The notes beneath the pieces are model-generated. The model was not told where the DNA came from. It worked only from the letters and a program-made list of their open reading frames with translations, and ran no database searches. The position numbers and the translations under genes are program-made. From positions 310,001-374,000 of the forward strand of contig NZ_CP031124.1 of NCBI RefSeq assembly GCF_003339525.1: a stretch of DNA of 64,000 bases, read 5' to 3'. The DNA is from Ephemeroptericola cinctiostellae. GTDB taxonomy: Bacteria; Pseudomonadota; Gammaproteobacteria; Burkholderiales; Burkholderiaceae. Shown piece after piece: positions 27,818 to 37,434 of this stretch (its first letter is position 1; every line of letters starts with the position of its first letter).

Positions 27818-27863
27818 GGGTGGCGTAAAAAAAGCAGCCTAAGCTGCTTTTTTTACGCCACCC
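27818..27863. terminator. intrinsic terminator of rne (21-bp perfect stem)
   Basis: An exceptionally long perfect inverted repeat: arms 27818-27838 and 27843-27863 (GGGTGGCGTAAAAAAAGCAGC and complement) with a 4-base loop CTAA. It lies 35 bp past the rne stop on the minus strand. Confidence 0.88.
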
Positions 27864-27897
27864 AAACAACGGGGGCTGGATGTGCCTTCACACGATG

Positions 27898-30800
27898 TTA
27901 CACAACCGTTTGATCGGTTTCAACCAACTGCAACGGTTCATCCGCCACCGTTGAGCGCGGTTTGCGCTCACGCGGTGGGTGATTGCGCACAGGCGCAGTC
28001 ATCACGTATGGCACCACAGCATCACTGCTGGTTTGCACCATCTCCAAACCCACTTGACTCAAAGCCGCCTCCAACGGTGCATCAATGACCTCAACGGGAA
28101 CATCGGCCACGGCAGGTGCATCCGTTGACGCCACAACAACCGCTGTTTCAACAACAGGAATCGGTTCAATTGCTTGCACTTCATGCACAACCGCCTCAAC
28201 AGGTACGACGACGGGTACAGCAGGTGCGGCAGGCACTGCTTGTGCCTCTGCAACCACTTGTGCAGGTTCTGAAACAAAAGTCACTTCAACAGGAGACCGT
28301 TCAACAACTGGGGTCTCAACCACAGGCGTTTCAACCATTGGCTCAACATGACCCACAAGCGATTCAGTCGCAACAACAACCTCAGCAACTTCAGCAACAA
28401 CTGCTTCAACAGCGACAACAGGTGCTGGCTCAACGGCGACGGCAGGTGCAATTGATGCAGGCGCCACAACAGGTGCGGCATCAACCACAAATGTCGCTCC
28501 TGCTACAGGTACATGTGCAGGAATCTCAATGGTGATCGGCGTGTGATCAAGGACGGGTGCATCGTCACGCATGAGCTGAGAAATCGTGTTGGCCGTGGCA
28601 TTCATTTCGGGTGAAGCTTGACCATTTTGTTCTCGGCTTTCACGACGCTCACGACGCTCGCGGCGATCACGCCCCCCACGGCTGCGACGTTCACGGCGTT
28701 CGCCCGTTGCCACCGCTTGACCCTCAACGGCCTCACCCGCAGCAGCGGCGGCTTCATCAGTCATGACGTTTTCTGCAGGTTTGACTGTTTTTTCAACTTC
28801 AACGGCAAACACTGTGCTGGCGGGCGCAGCAACAGTAACAGCCCCCCCCTCAGAGGATGCTTTGACTTCCGCCGTGTCTTTACGCTCATTGCGGTTGTTG
28901 CGTGGACGACGTTCACGTGGCTCACGTGGTTCGCGCACTTCGCCATCTTTGCTTTCATTGACGCGGGCTTCAGGCGCTTGTGGCTCCGTGCGCTGGGCGT
29001 CGTTGTCTTTGCGCTCAGTCCGCTCTGGGCGAGGGCGACGCTCTTGACGTGGCTTTTGCTCTGCCGTGTCCGTTGCGCCGTCTGCTTTCACTGGGCGTTC
29101 TGTTTTTTGTTCCGCTTTTGGCTCCGTTTTGTCTGTGCGGTCATTGCGCTGACGACGGCGGTCTCCGCGTTGTGCACGGTCTTCAGTGCGGCTGCGGTTG
29201 TTGTGTGCATTGCGGTTGTTGCTTGCACGCGCCAGAGGCTTGGGTGCGGGTGCCTCAACGACTTCCTCCAACACAGGTGCAGGTGCGCCAAAGAAGAATG
29301 CTTTCAAACGCGCCCAGAAACCAACTTTTTTCGGTTCCGTAATGATCACCGCCTGAGCCGTAGCCACAGGTGCGCGTTCAACAGGTGTGGGTGCAGGAGA
29401 GGTGGGTAAAATGCCTTTCACTGCGGCCTCTTGACGAGGTGCGGGTGTCAGCGTTTCTTTCAAGTTGTACTCTACTTCTTCCGCAGGCTTGTCCACTTGT
29501 GCATAGCTTGCTTGCACGAGCTCAAGGCGCTCATCATCATGACGCATGCGATCCAACTTATAGTGCGGCGTTTCCAAATATTTATTTGGGATCAAAATGA
29601 TGTTGGTTTTTGTGCGCGATTCGAGGATGTGAATTTCCGCGCGTTTTTCGTTCAACAAGAAAGTTGCCACATCCACTGGAATTTGCACATTGAGTGCTGC
29701 GGTGTGCTCCTTCATCGCTTCTTCTTGGATGATGCGCAAGACATGTAAAGCCGACGACTCGATGTCACGAATGACGCCCGTGCCATTGCAACGTGGGCAA
29801 GTGGTGTGTGAACCTTCTGACAAAGACGGGCGCAAGCGTTGACGCGACAACTCCATCAAACCAAAGCGTGAAATTTTGCCCATTTGAACGCGTGCACGGT
29901 CGTAATGCAATGCTTCTTTGAGGCGAGACTCAACGTCTTTTTGATTTTTTGATGACTCCATGTCGATGAAATCAATCACAATCAAGCCGCCCAAATCACG
30001 CAAGCGCAATTGGCGCGCGACTTCTTCAGCCGCTTCAAGGTTGGTGCGATACGCGGTGTCTTCGATGTCCGAACCACGGGTTGCACGCGCACTGTTGACG
30101 TCGACCGAAACAAGGGCTTCGGTGTGGTCAATCACAATCGCGCCACCTGATGGCAAAGGCACGGTGCGGGCATATGCCGTTTCAATTTGGTGTTCGATTT
30201 GGAAACGTGAATACAACGGAATGTCGTCCGTGTACAATTTCACACGGTGCACATTGTGTGGCATGACAGCACCCATAAACGACTGGGTTTGCTCAAAAAT
30301 TTCGGGCGTGTCGATTAAAATTTCGCCAATGTCAGGCTGGTAATAATCGCGAATCGCACGAATGACCAACGATGACTCGAGGTAAATCAGGAATGGTGCA
30401 GGGTTTTCACGCTTGCCTTTTTCATCCAACGACGGCTCGGCCGCGCCCGCAATCGCGTTCCACAGGCGCAACGAGTGATCCAAGTCCCATTTCAACTCTT
30501 CAGCCGAACGGCCAATGCCCGCAGTGCGGGCAATGATGCTCATGCCTTGCGGGATTTCCAATTGGCTCATGGCTTCACGCAACTCATTGCGGTCTTCGCC
30601 TTCGATGCGTCGTGACACACCGCCGCCACGTGGGTTGTTCGGCATCAACACAAGGTAACGCCCCGCCAACGACACAAAAGTCGTCAAGGCCGCACCTTTA
30701 TTGCCGCGCTCTTCTTTTTCAACTTGAACAATGATTTCTTGACCTTCGCTCAAGGCATCTTTGATGCTGACATTGCGGGCATCCACGCCCGCTTTGAAAT

Positions 30801-31029
30801 AGCTGCGCTCAACCTCTTTGAATGGCAAGAAGCCATGACGTTCTTCACCATAATTCACAAAGCACGCTTCAAGCGATGGCTCAATGCGGGTGATGACACC
30901 TTTATAAATATTGCCTTTGCGCTGTTCGCGCCCAGCCGTTTCGATGTCGAGGTCAATGAGCTTTTGCCCATCAACGATCGCCACACGCAATTCTTCTGCG
31001 TTCGTGGCATTAAATAACATGCGTTTCAT
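27898..31029 (-). CDS. rne: Ribonuclease E
   Basis: The essential endoribonuclease for mRNA decay and rRNA/tRNA processing, acting at the inner membrane. The start at 31029 has GGAG 6 bases upstream and gives MKRMLFNATNAEELR, the family start; 1043 residues. An S1 domain covers about 38-120, the catalytic DNase-I-like region contains SVDVNSARATRG and VIDFIDMESSKNQ with the two acidic metal ligands, and the zinc link is CPRCNGTG near 404. From about 500 the sequence is disordered: Arg/Glu-rich tracts (RERRPRNNR) suitable for RNA and degradosome contacts, then a long Ala/Val/Pro/Glu-rich tail and a basic C-terminal end. It is divergent from rluC across a 1-kb gap, which suggests a long leader used for autoregulation as in E. 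coli. Confidence 0.96.
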   Translation of the reverse strand: MKRMLFNATNAEELRVAIVDGQKLIDLDIETAGREQRKGNIYKGVITRIEPSLEACFVNYGEERHGFLPFKEVERSYFKAGVDARNVSIKDALSEGQEIIVQVEKEERGNKGAALTTFVSLAGRYLVLMPNNPRGGGVSRRIEGEDRNELREAMSQLEIPQGMSIIARTAGIGRSAEELKWDLDHSLRLWNAIAGAAEPSLDEKGKRENPAPFLIYLESSLVIRAIRDYYQPDIGEILIDTPEIFEQTQSFMGAVMPHNVHRVKLYTDDIPLYSRFQIEHQIETAYARTVPLPSGGAIVIDHTEALVSVDVNSARATRGSDIEDTAYRTNLEAAEEVARQLRLRDLGGLIVIDFIDMESSKNQKDVESRLKEALHYDRARVQMGKISRFGLMELSRQRLRPSLSEGSHTTCPRCNGTGVIRDIESSALHVLRIIQEEAMKEHTAALNVQIPVDVATFLLNEKRAEIHILESRTKTNIILIPNKYLETPHYKLDRMRHDDERLELVQASYAQVDKPAEEVEYNLKETLTPAPRQEAAVKGILPTSPAPTPVERAPVATAQAVIITEPKKVGFWARLKAFFFGAPAPVLEEVVEAPAPKPLARASNNRNAHNNRSRTEDRAQRGDRRRQRNDRTDKTEPKAEQKTERPVKADGATDTAEQKPRQERRPRPERTERKDNDAQRTEPQAPEARVNESKDGEVREPREPRERRPRNNRNERKDTAEVKASSEGGAVTVAAPASTVFAVEVEKTVKPAENVMTDEAAAAAGEAVEGQAVATGERRERRSRGGRDRRERRERRESREQNGQASPEMNATANTISQLMRDDAPVLDHTPITIEIPAHVPVAGATFVVDAAPVVAPASIAPAVAVEPAPVVAVEAVVAEVAEVVVATESLVGHVEPMVETPVVETPVVERSPVEVTFVSEPAQVVAEAQAVPAAPAVPVVVPVEAVVHEVQAIEPIPVVETAVVVASTDAPAVADVPVEVIDAPLEAALSQVGLEMVQTSSDAVVPYVMTAPVRNHPPRERKPRSTVADEPLQLVETDQTVV

Positions 31030-32054
31030 TTTAAACTCCATTGCGAGTGACACCCGCGTTTACGCAACCATAGGCGTTGCAGACCATGCCCTGGACGTGT
31101 GTGAAGCTCAAAATGAAAAGAGAGATTGGCCTGCATAACGTACAAAATGTACAGAAACACAAGCGATTAGACGCAAAGCAGCTGATTCAACCCGCACTGT
31201 AGGGGCATGAACCATCGGTCGTGCAGATGCACACCCATTTAAACACGCTGATGCAGCACAGGTTCGCTAAAAAGCGCTCGCAAAGCATCGGGCGGTATGG
31301 GGGCATTGTGGAAACATCGAGCAATCGATTCACAACGTTGACTCGAGTCTCACAAATCAACGTCACACATCTTGCTTGGCGGGCTGTTTTGACTGCTGAT
31401 TACAAAAAACAAAACAACCGTTACCTGATTGAACACGTCATTATTGATATTCAATTGTTCAAACAGGATGCGCATGGAAGCGCATCGACACACATCGCAC
31501 ACCGTATGGCGCTCGGCTTGACTGCATCAGTCAAAGCCCAACACCGTGATTTAAAGTGCACTCCCAGCACTAATCTGCCCAAATCAATGGGTTCGCGCCA
31601 AGATGACACTGCGTGGACAGTGCGAAAAGGTCGCACCATCAAAATTCTTTTTCACAGTTTCACATTACGTCCACACAGTCCCCTCAACAACGCCGTTCGC
31701 GCAGTTGACCGAGCCCATGTTTGGACATCCGTTTTCGATGGCTTGTCGCAAGGCACAGACAAACATCCAGCCAAGCATCAAACCATTAGGGAAAATCGGT
31801 TAAACCTGTTTACAATAGCGTCACCATTCGAAAAAGCAAAAAACGGCTTTTTTGAGCTTCTTTTTTGAGCACATGTCATGCGACAAGCGTGTTCAAGATT
31901 AAAACAGACCCAAACCAGACATCGGATTTTTAGCGAACGGTATTGAACAGATGTTTTTCAAGCACACCTGTCCTGAAAACTCAGCACCCATCGGCATTCG
32001 ACTTTAAGATAAAAGTCACTGAGTTTACATATAACGCCGCCAAATTATAACAAA
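31030..32054. other. 1025-bp non-coding gap between rne and rluC
   Basis: This is the longest gap in the window. It should hold the divergent promoters and a long rne leader. A 12-bp inverted repeat (GTTCGCTAAAAA at 31262-31273 and its complement at 31927-31938) flanks much of it. A weak terminator-like hairpin (AAAAAGC / GCTTTTTT) lies near 31834-31856 on the plus strand. The long open frame at 31221-31868 on the plus strand has no coding look (no family pattern, no ribosome site). An uncharacterised small RNA is possible but not shown. Confidence 0.5.
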
Positions 32055-33053
32055 ATGAACCACTTACGCAAGACTTTTGAACAAAAAAATGCGACATCAG
32101 CGCAAATTAATGCAAATACACCCTCCACATCGGATGTCAGTGTACGCTTACACACAATTGGTGAGGAAGAAGCGGGACAACGCATCGATAACTTTTTACT
32201 GCGGATTTGTAAAGGTGTACCCAAAAGCTGGGTCTATCGCGTCGTCCGCAAGGGTGAAGTGCGCGTTAACAAAGGCAGAGTGGATGTCGAATACAAGTTA
32301 CAAACAGGCGACATCGTCCGCATACCCCCCGTCCGTGTTGCGCAAAAAACCAGCAGCCCTGTACCCAATGCCCGAGCCACCAAATTGCCCGTGATTTATG
32401 AAGACAATGCACTGCTGGTCATCAATAAACCTGCTGGACTTGCCGTACATGGCGGCTCAGGTGTGTCATTCGGCGTGATTGAGCAATTGCGCGCCGCTTA
32501 TCCTGACTTCAAGTTCCTAGAGCTCGTGCACCGACTCGACAAAGAAACCTCTGGTTTATTGATGTTGGCCAAAAAACGCAGCGTACTCGTGACCCTGCAT
32601 GAAACCATTCGCCTCGGTCAAATGGATAAACGTTATTACGCCATCCTCAAAGGTGAACTGACCGACAAAGAAACGCATGTTCGCGCACCGCTGTATAAAT
32701 TCGTCGCCGCCAACGGTGATCGCCGTGTATTGGTCAGCGAAACAGGACAAACCGCCCACAGCCGTTTCAACATCGACCAGAAACTGCACGGCTACACCGC
32801 CGTTCGCGTCAAAATCTACACGGGTCGCACCCATCAAATCCGAGTGCACAGCGCGCATTTAGGCCACCCCATCATCGGCGATGACAAATACGGCGATTTT
32901 GAACTCAACAAAGCATTGGCAAAACAAAAATTTGACCGCATGTTTCTGCACGCCCATGAGCTGCGTTTGAAACACCCCGTCACAGGCGAAGTGCTGTCAC
33001 TTACCGCTGACATCCCAGAAGGGTTTCACCGCTTCATCAATAAGCACGCATAA
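32055..33053 (+). CDS. rluC: 23S rRNA pseudouridine synthase C
   Basis: Expected to form pseudouridines 955, 2504 and 2580 in 23S rRNA. Its 332 residues comprise an S4 RNA-binding domain at about 32-95 (AGQRIDNFLLR; VYRVVRKGEVRVNKGRV) and a catalytic domain with ELVHRLDKETSGLLMLAKK near 155-173, where the aspartate of RLD is the nucleophile. YTGRTHQIRVH and GHPIIGDDKYG are further RluA-family signatures. The position divergent from rne is the same as in E. coli, which supports RluC rather than RluD. Confidence 0.95.
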   Translation: MNHLRKTFEQKNATSAQINANTPSTSDVSVRLHTIGEEEAGQRIDNFLLRICKGVPKSWVYRVVRKGEVRVNKGRVDVEYKLQTGDIVRIPPVRVAQKTSSPVPNARATKLPVIYEDNALLVINKPAGLAVHGGSGVSFGVIEQLRAAYPDFKFLELVHRLDKETSGLLMLAKKRSVLVTLHETIRLGQMDKRYYAILKGELTDKETHVRAPLYKFVAANGDRRVLVSETGQTAHSRFNIDQKLHGYTAVRVKIYTGRTHQIRVHSAHLGHPIIGDDKYGDFELNKALAKQKFDRMFLHAHELRLKHPVTGEVLSLTADIPEGFHRFINKHA

Positions 33054-33209
33054 AGGGATCAGCCCCTTAAACCCTCAAACCAACGCATATTCAAAAGGAC
33101 GCACCCCTTATATTTTATTATTCTGAAGGCTTTTTTCGAGTATGCTAAAATATTGGTTTTGCAGCGCAATAAATATCACACCATTCCGCGTTAAGGTTTT
33201 AATCCATTT

Positions 33210-33986
33210 ATGTCAAACATCAACACCGAAAAAGTCACCAGCGTTCACCATTGGAACGACACTTTATTTAGCTTCACTTGCACGCGTGACGTCAGCTCGC
33301 GCTTCATCAACGGACAATTTGTCATGATCGGCCTGGAAGTCGATGGCCGCCCCCTGATGCGCGCCTACTCAATCGTCAGTGCCAACTACGAAGAAGAACT
33401 TGAATTTTACTCAATCAAAGTACAAAACGGCCCATTGACATCACGCCTGCAACATTTGAAAGTCGGCGATGAGATTTTAGTCAGCAAAAAAGCCACAGGC
33501 ACATTGGTACAAGACAATTTGGTCGACGGCAAACGCCTGTACCTCTTTGCCACAGGCACAGGACTGGCGCCATTCATGTCAATCATCAAAGACCCTGAAG
33601 TCTACGAACGTTACGAACATGTCATTTTGATTCATGGCGTGCGCGAAGTCAGCGAACTCGGCTACCACGACTTCATCACCAACGAATTGCCCAACAATGA
33701 ATTTTTCGGCGACATCGTGCGTGAGAAATTGATTTACTACCCCACCGTCACTCGCGAAGCGTTTCGCAATCAAGGTCGCCTGACAGACCTGATTAAAAGT
33801 GGCAAACTGACTCAAGACATCGGCATGCCCGATTTTGGCCCTGAACACGACCGTGTATTGATCTGCGGCTCTCCCGCAATGCTCGCGGAAAGCAGTCAAA
33901 TGCTCAATGACATGGGTTTCAAAGAATCACCGAAAATGGGTGTGCCTGGGGATTATGCGATCGAACGCGCGTTTGTTGAAAAATAA
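33210..33986 (+). CDS. fpr: Ferredoxin--NADP+ reductase
   Basis: A FAD enzyme exchanging electrons between NADPH and ferredoxin or flavodoxin. Its 258 residues fit the bacterial (E. coli Fpr) subclass. The FAD segment RAYSIVSANYEEELEFY is at about 51-67, the NADP-site FATGTGLAPFMSII near 114-127, and the protein ends YAIERAFVEK, the short-tailed bacterial type lacking the terminal Tyr of plastid enzymes. It is a single gene with its own terminator. Confidence 0.95.
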   Translation: MSNINTEKVTSVHHWNDTLFSFTCTRDVSSRFINGQFVMIGLEVDGRPLMRAYSIVSANYEEELEFYSIKVQNGPLTSRLQHLKVGDEILVSKKATGTLVQDNLVDGKRLYLFATGTGLAPFMSIIKDPEVYERYEHVILIHGVREVSELGYHDFITNELPNNEFFGDIVREKLIYYPTVTREAFRNQGRLTDLIKSGKLTQDIGMPDFGPEHDRVLICGSPAMLAESSQMLNDMGFKESPKMGVPGDYAIERAFVEK

Positions 33987-34002
33987 ACCGTTGATGGTCA
34001 AT

Positions 34003-34030
34003 AAAAAAGCGCCTGTCGGCGCTTTTTTTT
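34003..34030 (+). terminator. intrinsic terminator of fpr
   Basis: An 11-bp stem (AAAAAAGCGCC / GGCGCTTTTTT), a 4-base loop and an extended T run, 17 bp after the fpr stop. Confidence 0.88.
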
Positions 34031-34038
34031 ACACTCAA

Positions 34039-34066
34039 ACAACATTTATAGTACAACATTTATAGT
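34039..34066. repeat. tandem duplication of a 14-mer
   Basis: ACAACATTTATAGT occurs twice in perfect tandem (34039-34052, 34053-34066) just after the fpr terminator, a small recent slippage-type duplication with no evident function. Confidence 0.8.
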
Positions 34067-34144
34067 CAAACCCTATGATGCGTCATTACGGACTTGCTCC
34101 GCAACATCAAACACGATGAAAGGTTTGTGGTTTTCACCATAAAG

Positions 34145-35467
34145 TCATTCATTGCTGCCACACAGCTCACACAACTCATCAACCACGCTGCGCCAATCGC
34201 CTATTTTTGGCTGCCGCACAATCCGTGTCTGCGGATACCACGGCGACTGCGTTTCATTGTTCATATGTCGCCAATCCAAAGCTCGACTTCCCATCAAATA
34301 GACGGGCTTGCCAATGGCTCCCGCCAGATGGGACAAATACGAATCTGTCGTGACCATTCGATCCAATGCATTAACCAGCGCAGCGGTCTCATCAAAACTA
34401 ATCGACTCCGGCACCACATAAGCATTTTGATTGAGCCCTGAAGTGCAAAACTCTTCACATGCCCACCCCCTTTGAAACACCACCCAATACACATTGGGCA
34501 ATCCGAACAAAGGCAGCAGTGCGGACAAAGGCACATTGCGCGTGCCCACTGTGGATGCATCACTGTTCCACGAGATGCCCATCAGCGTTCGCCCCGCTGC
34601 ATTTTTTTCTATCACCTCAAGCATGCTTTGAACAGAAACATCCACAGGCGGCGCAGTAAGGTAGCGATCGCATGACAAGAAACCTTCTTTGGGTAGAAAA
34701 TGGGCACACAAAGCATAATTTTCCGTCCAGCAATCATAATCGACGGGATTGCTCAAGTCGATGAGTTCTAAACCCTCGCACGACAAAAGCAATTGATTCA
34801 TGCCGCCTGCTGGCGCATAACCCAATACGCGGCTTGCCCCCAAAGCCCGTATGGACTTCACGTACCGACAAAATTGCAGGTAATCACCATAGCCCGACAT
34901 GATCGGACTGAGAAGCACGGTCTTACCAGTCAAGTCTTCACCCTGCCAATATGTATCAGGATTCCAGCCCGCTTGAACCACCTCGGGCCGACGCTCATAG
35001 ATGCTCTCTCGCGTACTCACAAATGGGGACTTTGACAACCCCAACGCCACCTGCCCAGCACCCATATATGCCACACCCAGCGCTTGAGTCACCGTCAGAT
35101 CATTGCCATACGTGACACAAGCCTGTTCAAGCAGTTTCACCACTTCATCCAGCATGGCCAAACCCGTGTACTGATTGGCAACCCACAACACCGCTTGCAT
35201 GTAATTGGAGGGCACTCTTTTCAAATAAGGCACCGCCAACTCAGGCAAGCCCAATTGAGCACAACATGTGCACAAGGCGGACAACACCTCACCGTCATTG
35301 CACGCATCTGCGGACAGCCTCATGCAGATCGACAAAGCTTCAGGATATTGCATGTGTTTCGTTAAAACCAAAGCATAATCTTTTAATGCTTGATAGTCAT
35401 TCGGCTTGCTCAAAGCTTGCTGTTTCAGGCGTAACTCGTGAACTTTGTAATCTGGCAGGGAAGGCAT
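34145..35467 (-). CDS. TPR protein with C-terminal glycosyltransferase-like domain, copy 2
   Basis: A 440-residue paralogue of the protein at 19282-20634 with the same architecture: tetratricopeptide-like helices to about 160 (DYQALKDYALVLTKHMQYPEAL; CTCCAQLGLPELAVPYL), then a Rossmann-like domain from about 175 (GKTVLLSPIMSGYGDYLQFCR) ending in TTDSYLSHLAGAIGKPVYL and DWRHMNNETQSPWYPQT. The last motif is identical to copy 1 over ALDWRHMNNETQSPWYP. Catalytic function as a sugar transferase is inferred from fold-level resemblance only. It lies downstream of metW on the same strand but behind a hairpin, so it may be a separate unit. Confidence 0.8.
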   Translation of the reverse strand: MPSLPDYKVHELRLKQQALSKPNDYQALKDYALVLTKHMQYPEALSICMRLSADACNDGEVLSALCTCCAQLGLPELAVPYLKRVPSNYMQAVLWVANQYTGLAMLDEVVKLLEQACVTYGNDLTVTQALGVAYMGAGQVALGLSKSPFVSTRESIYERRPEVVQAGWNPDTYWQGEDLTGKTVLLSPIMSGYGDYLQFCRYVKSIRALGASRVLGYAPAGGMNQLLLSCEGLELIDLSNPVDYDCWTENYALCAHFLPKEGFLSCDRYLTAPPVDVSVQSMLEVIEKNAAGRTLMGISWNSDASTVGTRNVPLSALLPLFGLPNVYWVVFQRGWACEEFCTSGLNQNAYVVPESISFDETAALVNALDRMVTTDSYLSHLAGAIGKPVYLMGSRALDWRHMNNETQSPWYPQTRIVRQPKIGDWRSVVDELCELCGSNE

Positions 35468-35530
35468 GGCTTCCTTTCAAAAAAAACGTTATACAAGCAT
35501 TCTGCACGGCGGCTTTTCATGCTTCAGGAA

Positions 35531-35550
35531 CACAACCATCAACGGTTGTG
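35531..35550 (-). terminator. weak hairpin after metW
   Basis: A 7-bp stem (CACAACC / GGTTGTG) with a 6-base loop lies 3 bases past the metW stop. T residues downstream are few, so read-through into the TPR gene is plausible. Confidence 0.35.
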
Positions 35551-35553
35551 CTT

Positions 35554-36201
35554 TTATTGCTGTATCAATTTAAACACGCCCAAGCTGCCCCGCAGATTTG
35601 GCATGAATTCGATCACTTTTTCATCACGCAACACCACTTGCTCAACCACACGTGTGCCCACATCATTCGCCAATTGGACAAAATCGGGAATGGTCAACAC
35701 ACGCACATTCGGCGTATTGTACCATTCGTAGGGCAAGGTTTTGGAAACAGGCATGCGCCCCTTGAGAACGGCGAGACGGTGTGGCCAGTAGCCGAAATTG
35801 GGAACTGAGACGATGGCTGTTTTGCCCACACGGGCAATTTCACGCAACATGTCTTCGGTTTTGTGCACCGCTTGCAAGGTCAGAGAAAGGATGGCGACAT
35901 CAAAGCTGCTGTCATCGAACCATGTCAACCCTTGCTCCAAATCTTGTTGCAACACATTTAAACCTTTGCTTATGCAGGCTTGTACATTGCCGTCTTTCAG
36001 CTCCACACCATAACCGGTCACTTGACGTTCGCGACGCAATTTATCGAGCAAACTGCCGTCGCCACAGCCCAAATCCAGCACGTGCGCACCTGAAGGCACC
36101 CAGCTGCTGATGATGTTGAAATCAGGGCGTTGAATGCCAGCGATCAAATCGGCAACATTCAGTGCTTTGTCTGTCGTCGATGGAACAGGGGTCATGCTCA
36201 T
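35554..36201 (-). CDS. metW: Methionine biosynthesis protein MetW
   Basis: A SAM-methyltransferase-fold protein that works with MetX in the homoserine acylation step of methionine synthesis. Of its 215 residues, motif I ([12 protein letters not shown]) is at about 40-51, followed by [21 protein letters not shown] and DLEQGLTWF, which are MetW-specific. Work on proteobacterial MetX enzymes indicates MetW is needed for or stimulates MetX activity. The ATG overlaps the metX stop by 4 bases, so the two are translationally coupled, consistent with a complex. Confidence 0.95.
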   Translation of the reverse strand: MSMTPVPSTTDKALNVADLIAGIQRPDFNIISSWVPSGAHVLDLGCGDGSLLDKLRRERQVTGYGVELKDGNVQACISKGLNVLQQDLEQGLTWFDDSSFDVAILSLTLQAVHKTEDMLREIARVGKTAIVSVPNFGYWPHRLAVLKGRMPVSKTLPYEWYNTPNVRVLTIPDFVQLANDVGTRVVEQVVLRDEKVIEFMPNLRGSLGVFKLIQQ

Positions 36202-37367
36202 GCGACACCTCCGATGTGAATGTTATTGAAATACGCACGAACGGCGTTGTGGTAACGCGGGTCATCCAACAAGAAAGCGTCGTGCCCATGCGGGGCATCA
36301 ATTTCTGCATAAGTGACTTTTCGCTTGTTTTTAACCAAAGCTTTGACCAGCTCATGACTGGTTTCGGGTGAAAACCGCCAATCGGTGCTGAATGAGGCAA
36401 TAAAATACTGCGCCCGCGTTGCCGCCAACGCACCATTCAAGTCGCCGCCAAACTCACGGGCTGCGTCAAAATAATCCAAGGCTTTGGTGATGAGCAAATA
36501 CGTGTTTGCATCAAAATAGTCGGCAAACTTATCGCCCTGATAGCGCAGATACGATTCAATTTCAAACTCCACATCGTAATTGAAACTGTAATCATCCCCT
36601 TTGCGCAAATCACGGCCAAACTTCTCCGCCATCGCATCATTCGACAGGTACGTGATGTGCCCAATCATGCGCGCCACGCGCAGGCCACGACGCGGCACAA
36701 CACCATGCTCATAAAAATGCCCGCCATGAAAATCAGGGTCAGTCAAAATGGCCTGCCGCGCCACATCATTGAACGCAATGTTTTGTGCTGACAACTTGGT
36801 CGTAGAGGCGATCACCACACAGTGACGCAGGGCAGAAGGGTAGTGCACACTCCACGCCAACGCCTGCATGCCACCCAAACTGCCCCCCATCACGGCCGCC
36901 CATTGCGCAATACCAAGGTTATCCATCAAACGTTTTTGCGCATCCACCCAGTCCTCAACCGTCACCACAGGGAAATCTGCACCATACGGTTTACCCGTGG
37001 CTGGATTGGTGTGCATCGGCCCCGTGGAGCCAAAACACGAACCCACATTATTCACGCCCACCACAAAAAAACGATTGGTATCCACAGGCTTACCCGGTCC
37101 AATCATGTTGTCCCACCAACCTCGCTCACCTTTTTCATTGACGCCCGCCACATGATGCGAGGCATTGAGCGCATGGCAAATCAGTACCGCGTTATCGCGC
37201 GCTGCATTCAATGTGCCATACGTTTCATACATCAAATGATAGTCACGCAAACTCGCACCACTCGCGAGCGGCAAAGGCGCAGAGAAATGCATCACCTGTG
37301 GCTCAACATGCTGCTCAAGTCCAACCACCCCAGCATCCGCACTTATTGTATTTAACCCTTTTGACAT
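36198..37367 (-). CDS. metX: Homoserine O-acyltransferase (acetyl/succinyl), MetX
   Basis: Alpha/beta-hydrolase-fold enzyme that activates homoserine by acylation, the first committed step to methionine. The ATG at 37367 gives 389 residues. The nucleophile serine is in [10 protein letters not shown], with the aspartate and histidine of the triad in the C-terminal part (APHGHDAF). [17 protein letters not shown] and [17 protein letters not shown] are family segments. Sequence alone does not decide between acetyl-CoA and succinyl-CoA. The open frame extends upstream to 37409 but that part lies in a leader terminator, so 37367 is chosen. A promoter, aptamer-like fold and terminator precede it. 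Confidence 0.95.
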   Translation of the reverse strand: MSKGLNTISADAGVVGLEQHVEPQVMHFSAPLPLASGASLRDYHLMYETYGTLNAARDNAVLICHALNASHHVAGVNEKGERGWWDNMIGPGKPVDTNRFFVVGVNNVGSCFGSTGPMHTNPATGKPYGADFPVVTVEDWVDAQKRLMDNLGIAQWAAVMGGSLGGMQALAWSVHYPSALRHCVVIASTTKLSAQNIAFNDVARQAILTDPDFHGGHFYEHGVVPRRGLRVARMIGHITYLSNDAMAEKFGRDLRKGDDYSFNYDVEFEIESYLRYQGDKFADYFDANTYLLITKALDYFDAAREFGGDLNGALAATRAQYFIASFSTDWRFSPETSHELVKALVKNKRKVTYAEIDAPHGHDAFLLDDPRYHNAVRAYFNNIHIGGVA

Positions 37368-37380
37368 AAACCGTCCCAAC

Positions 37381-37426
37381 AAAAAACCCAAGTAATCGTT
37401 CAGTAACAACTAAACGCCTCCTTGGG
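37381..37426 (-). terminator. leader terminator upstream of metX
   Basis: On the minus strand CCCAAG (37426-37421) pairs with CTTGGG (37392-37387). An 8-bp inner helix (CGTTTAGT / ACTGAACG, one G-U pair, loop TGTT) is nested inside, and six T follow directly (37386-37381). It ends 13 bases before the metX ATG. An intrinsic terminator inside a 5' leader points to transcriptional attenuation. Confidence 0.7.
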
Positions 37427-37434
37427 TGGAATCA

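Noticed and set aside
28116-28535. Gln-rich 139-codon frame opposite the rne tail
   Set aside because: Low-complexity mirror of the Ala/Val/Pro-rich C-terminal region of RNase E.
28618-29409. 263-codon frame opposite rne
   Set aside because: It is the complement of the repetitive Arg/Glu-rich rne tail; Phe/Cys/Arg-rich translation with no family.
31221-31868. 215-codon open frame on the plus strand between rne and rluC
   Set aside because: No ribosome site, no recognisable domain, random-looking composition; the region is better explained as leader/promoter DNA.
37368-37409. Extended metX start at 37409
   Set aside because: The added 14 codons fall in the leader terminator and do not match MetX N termini; the ATG at 37367 is preferred.
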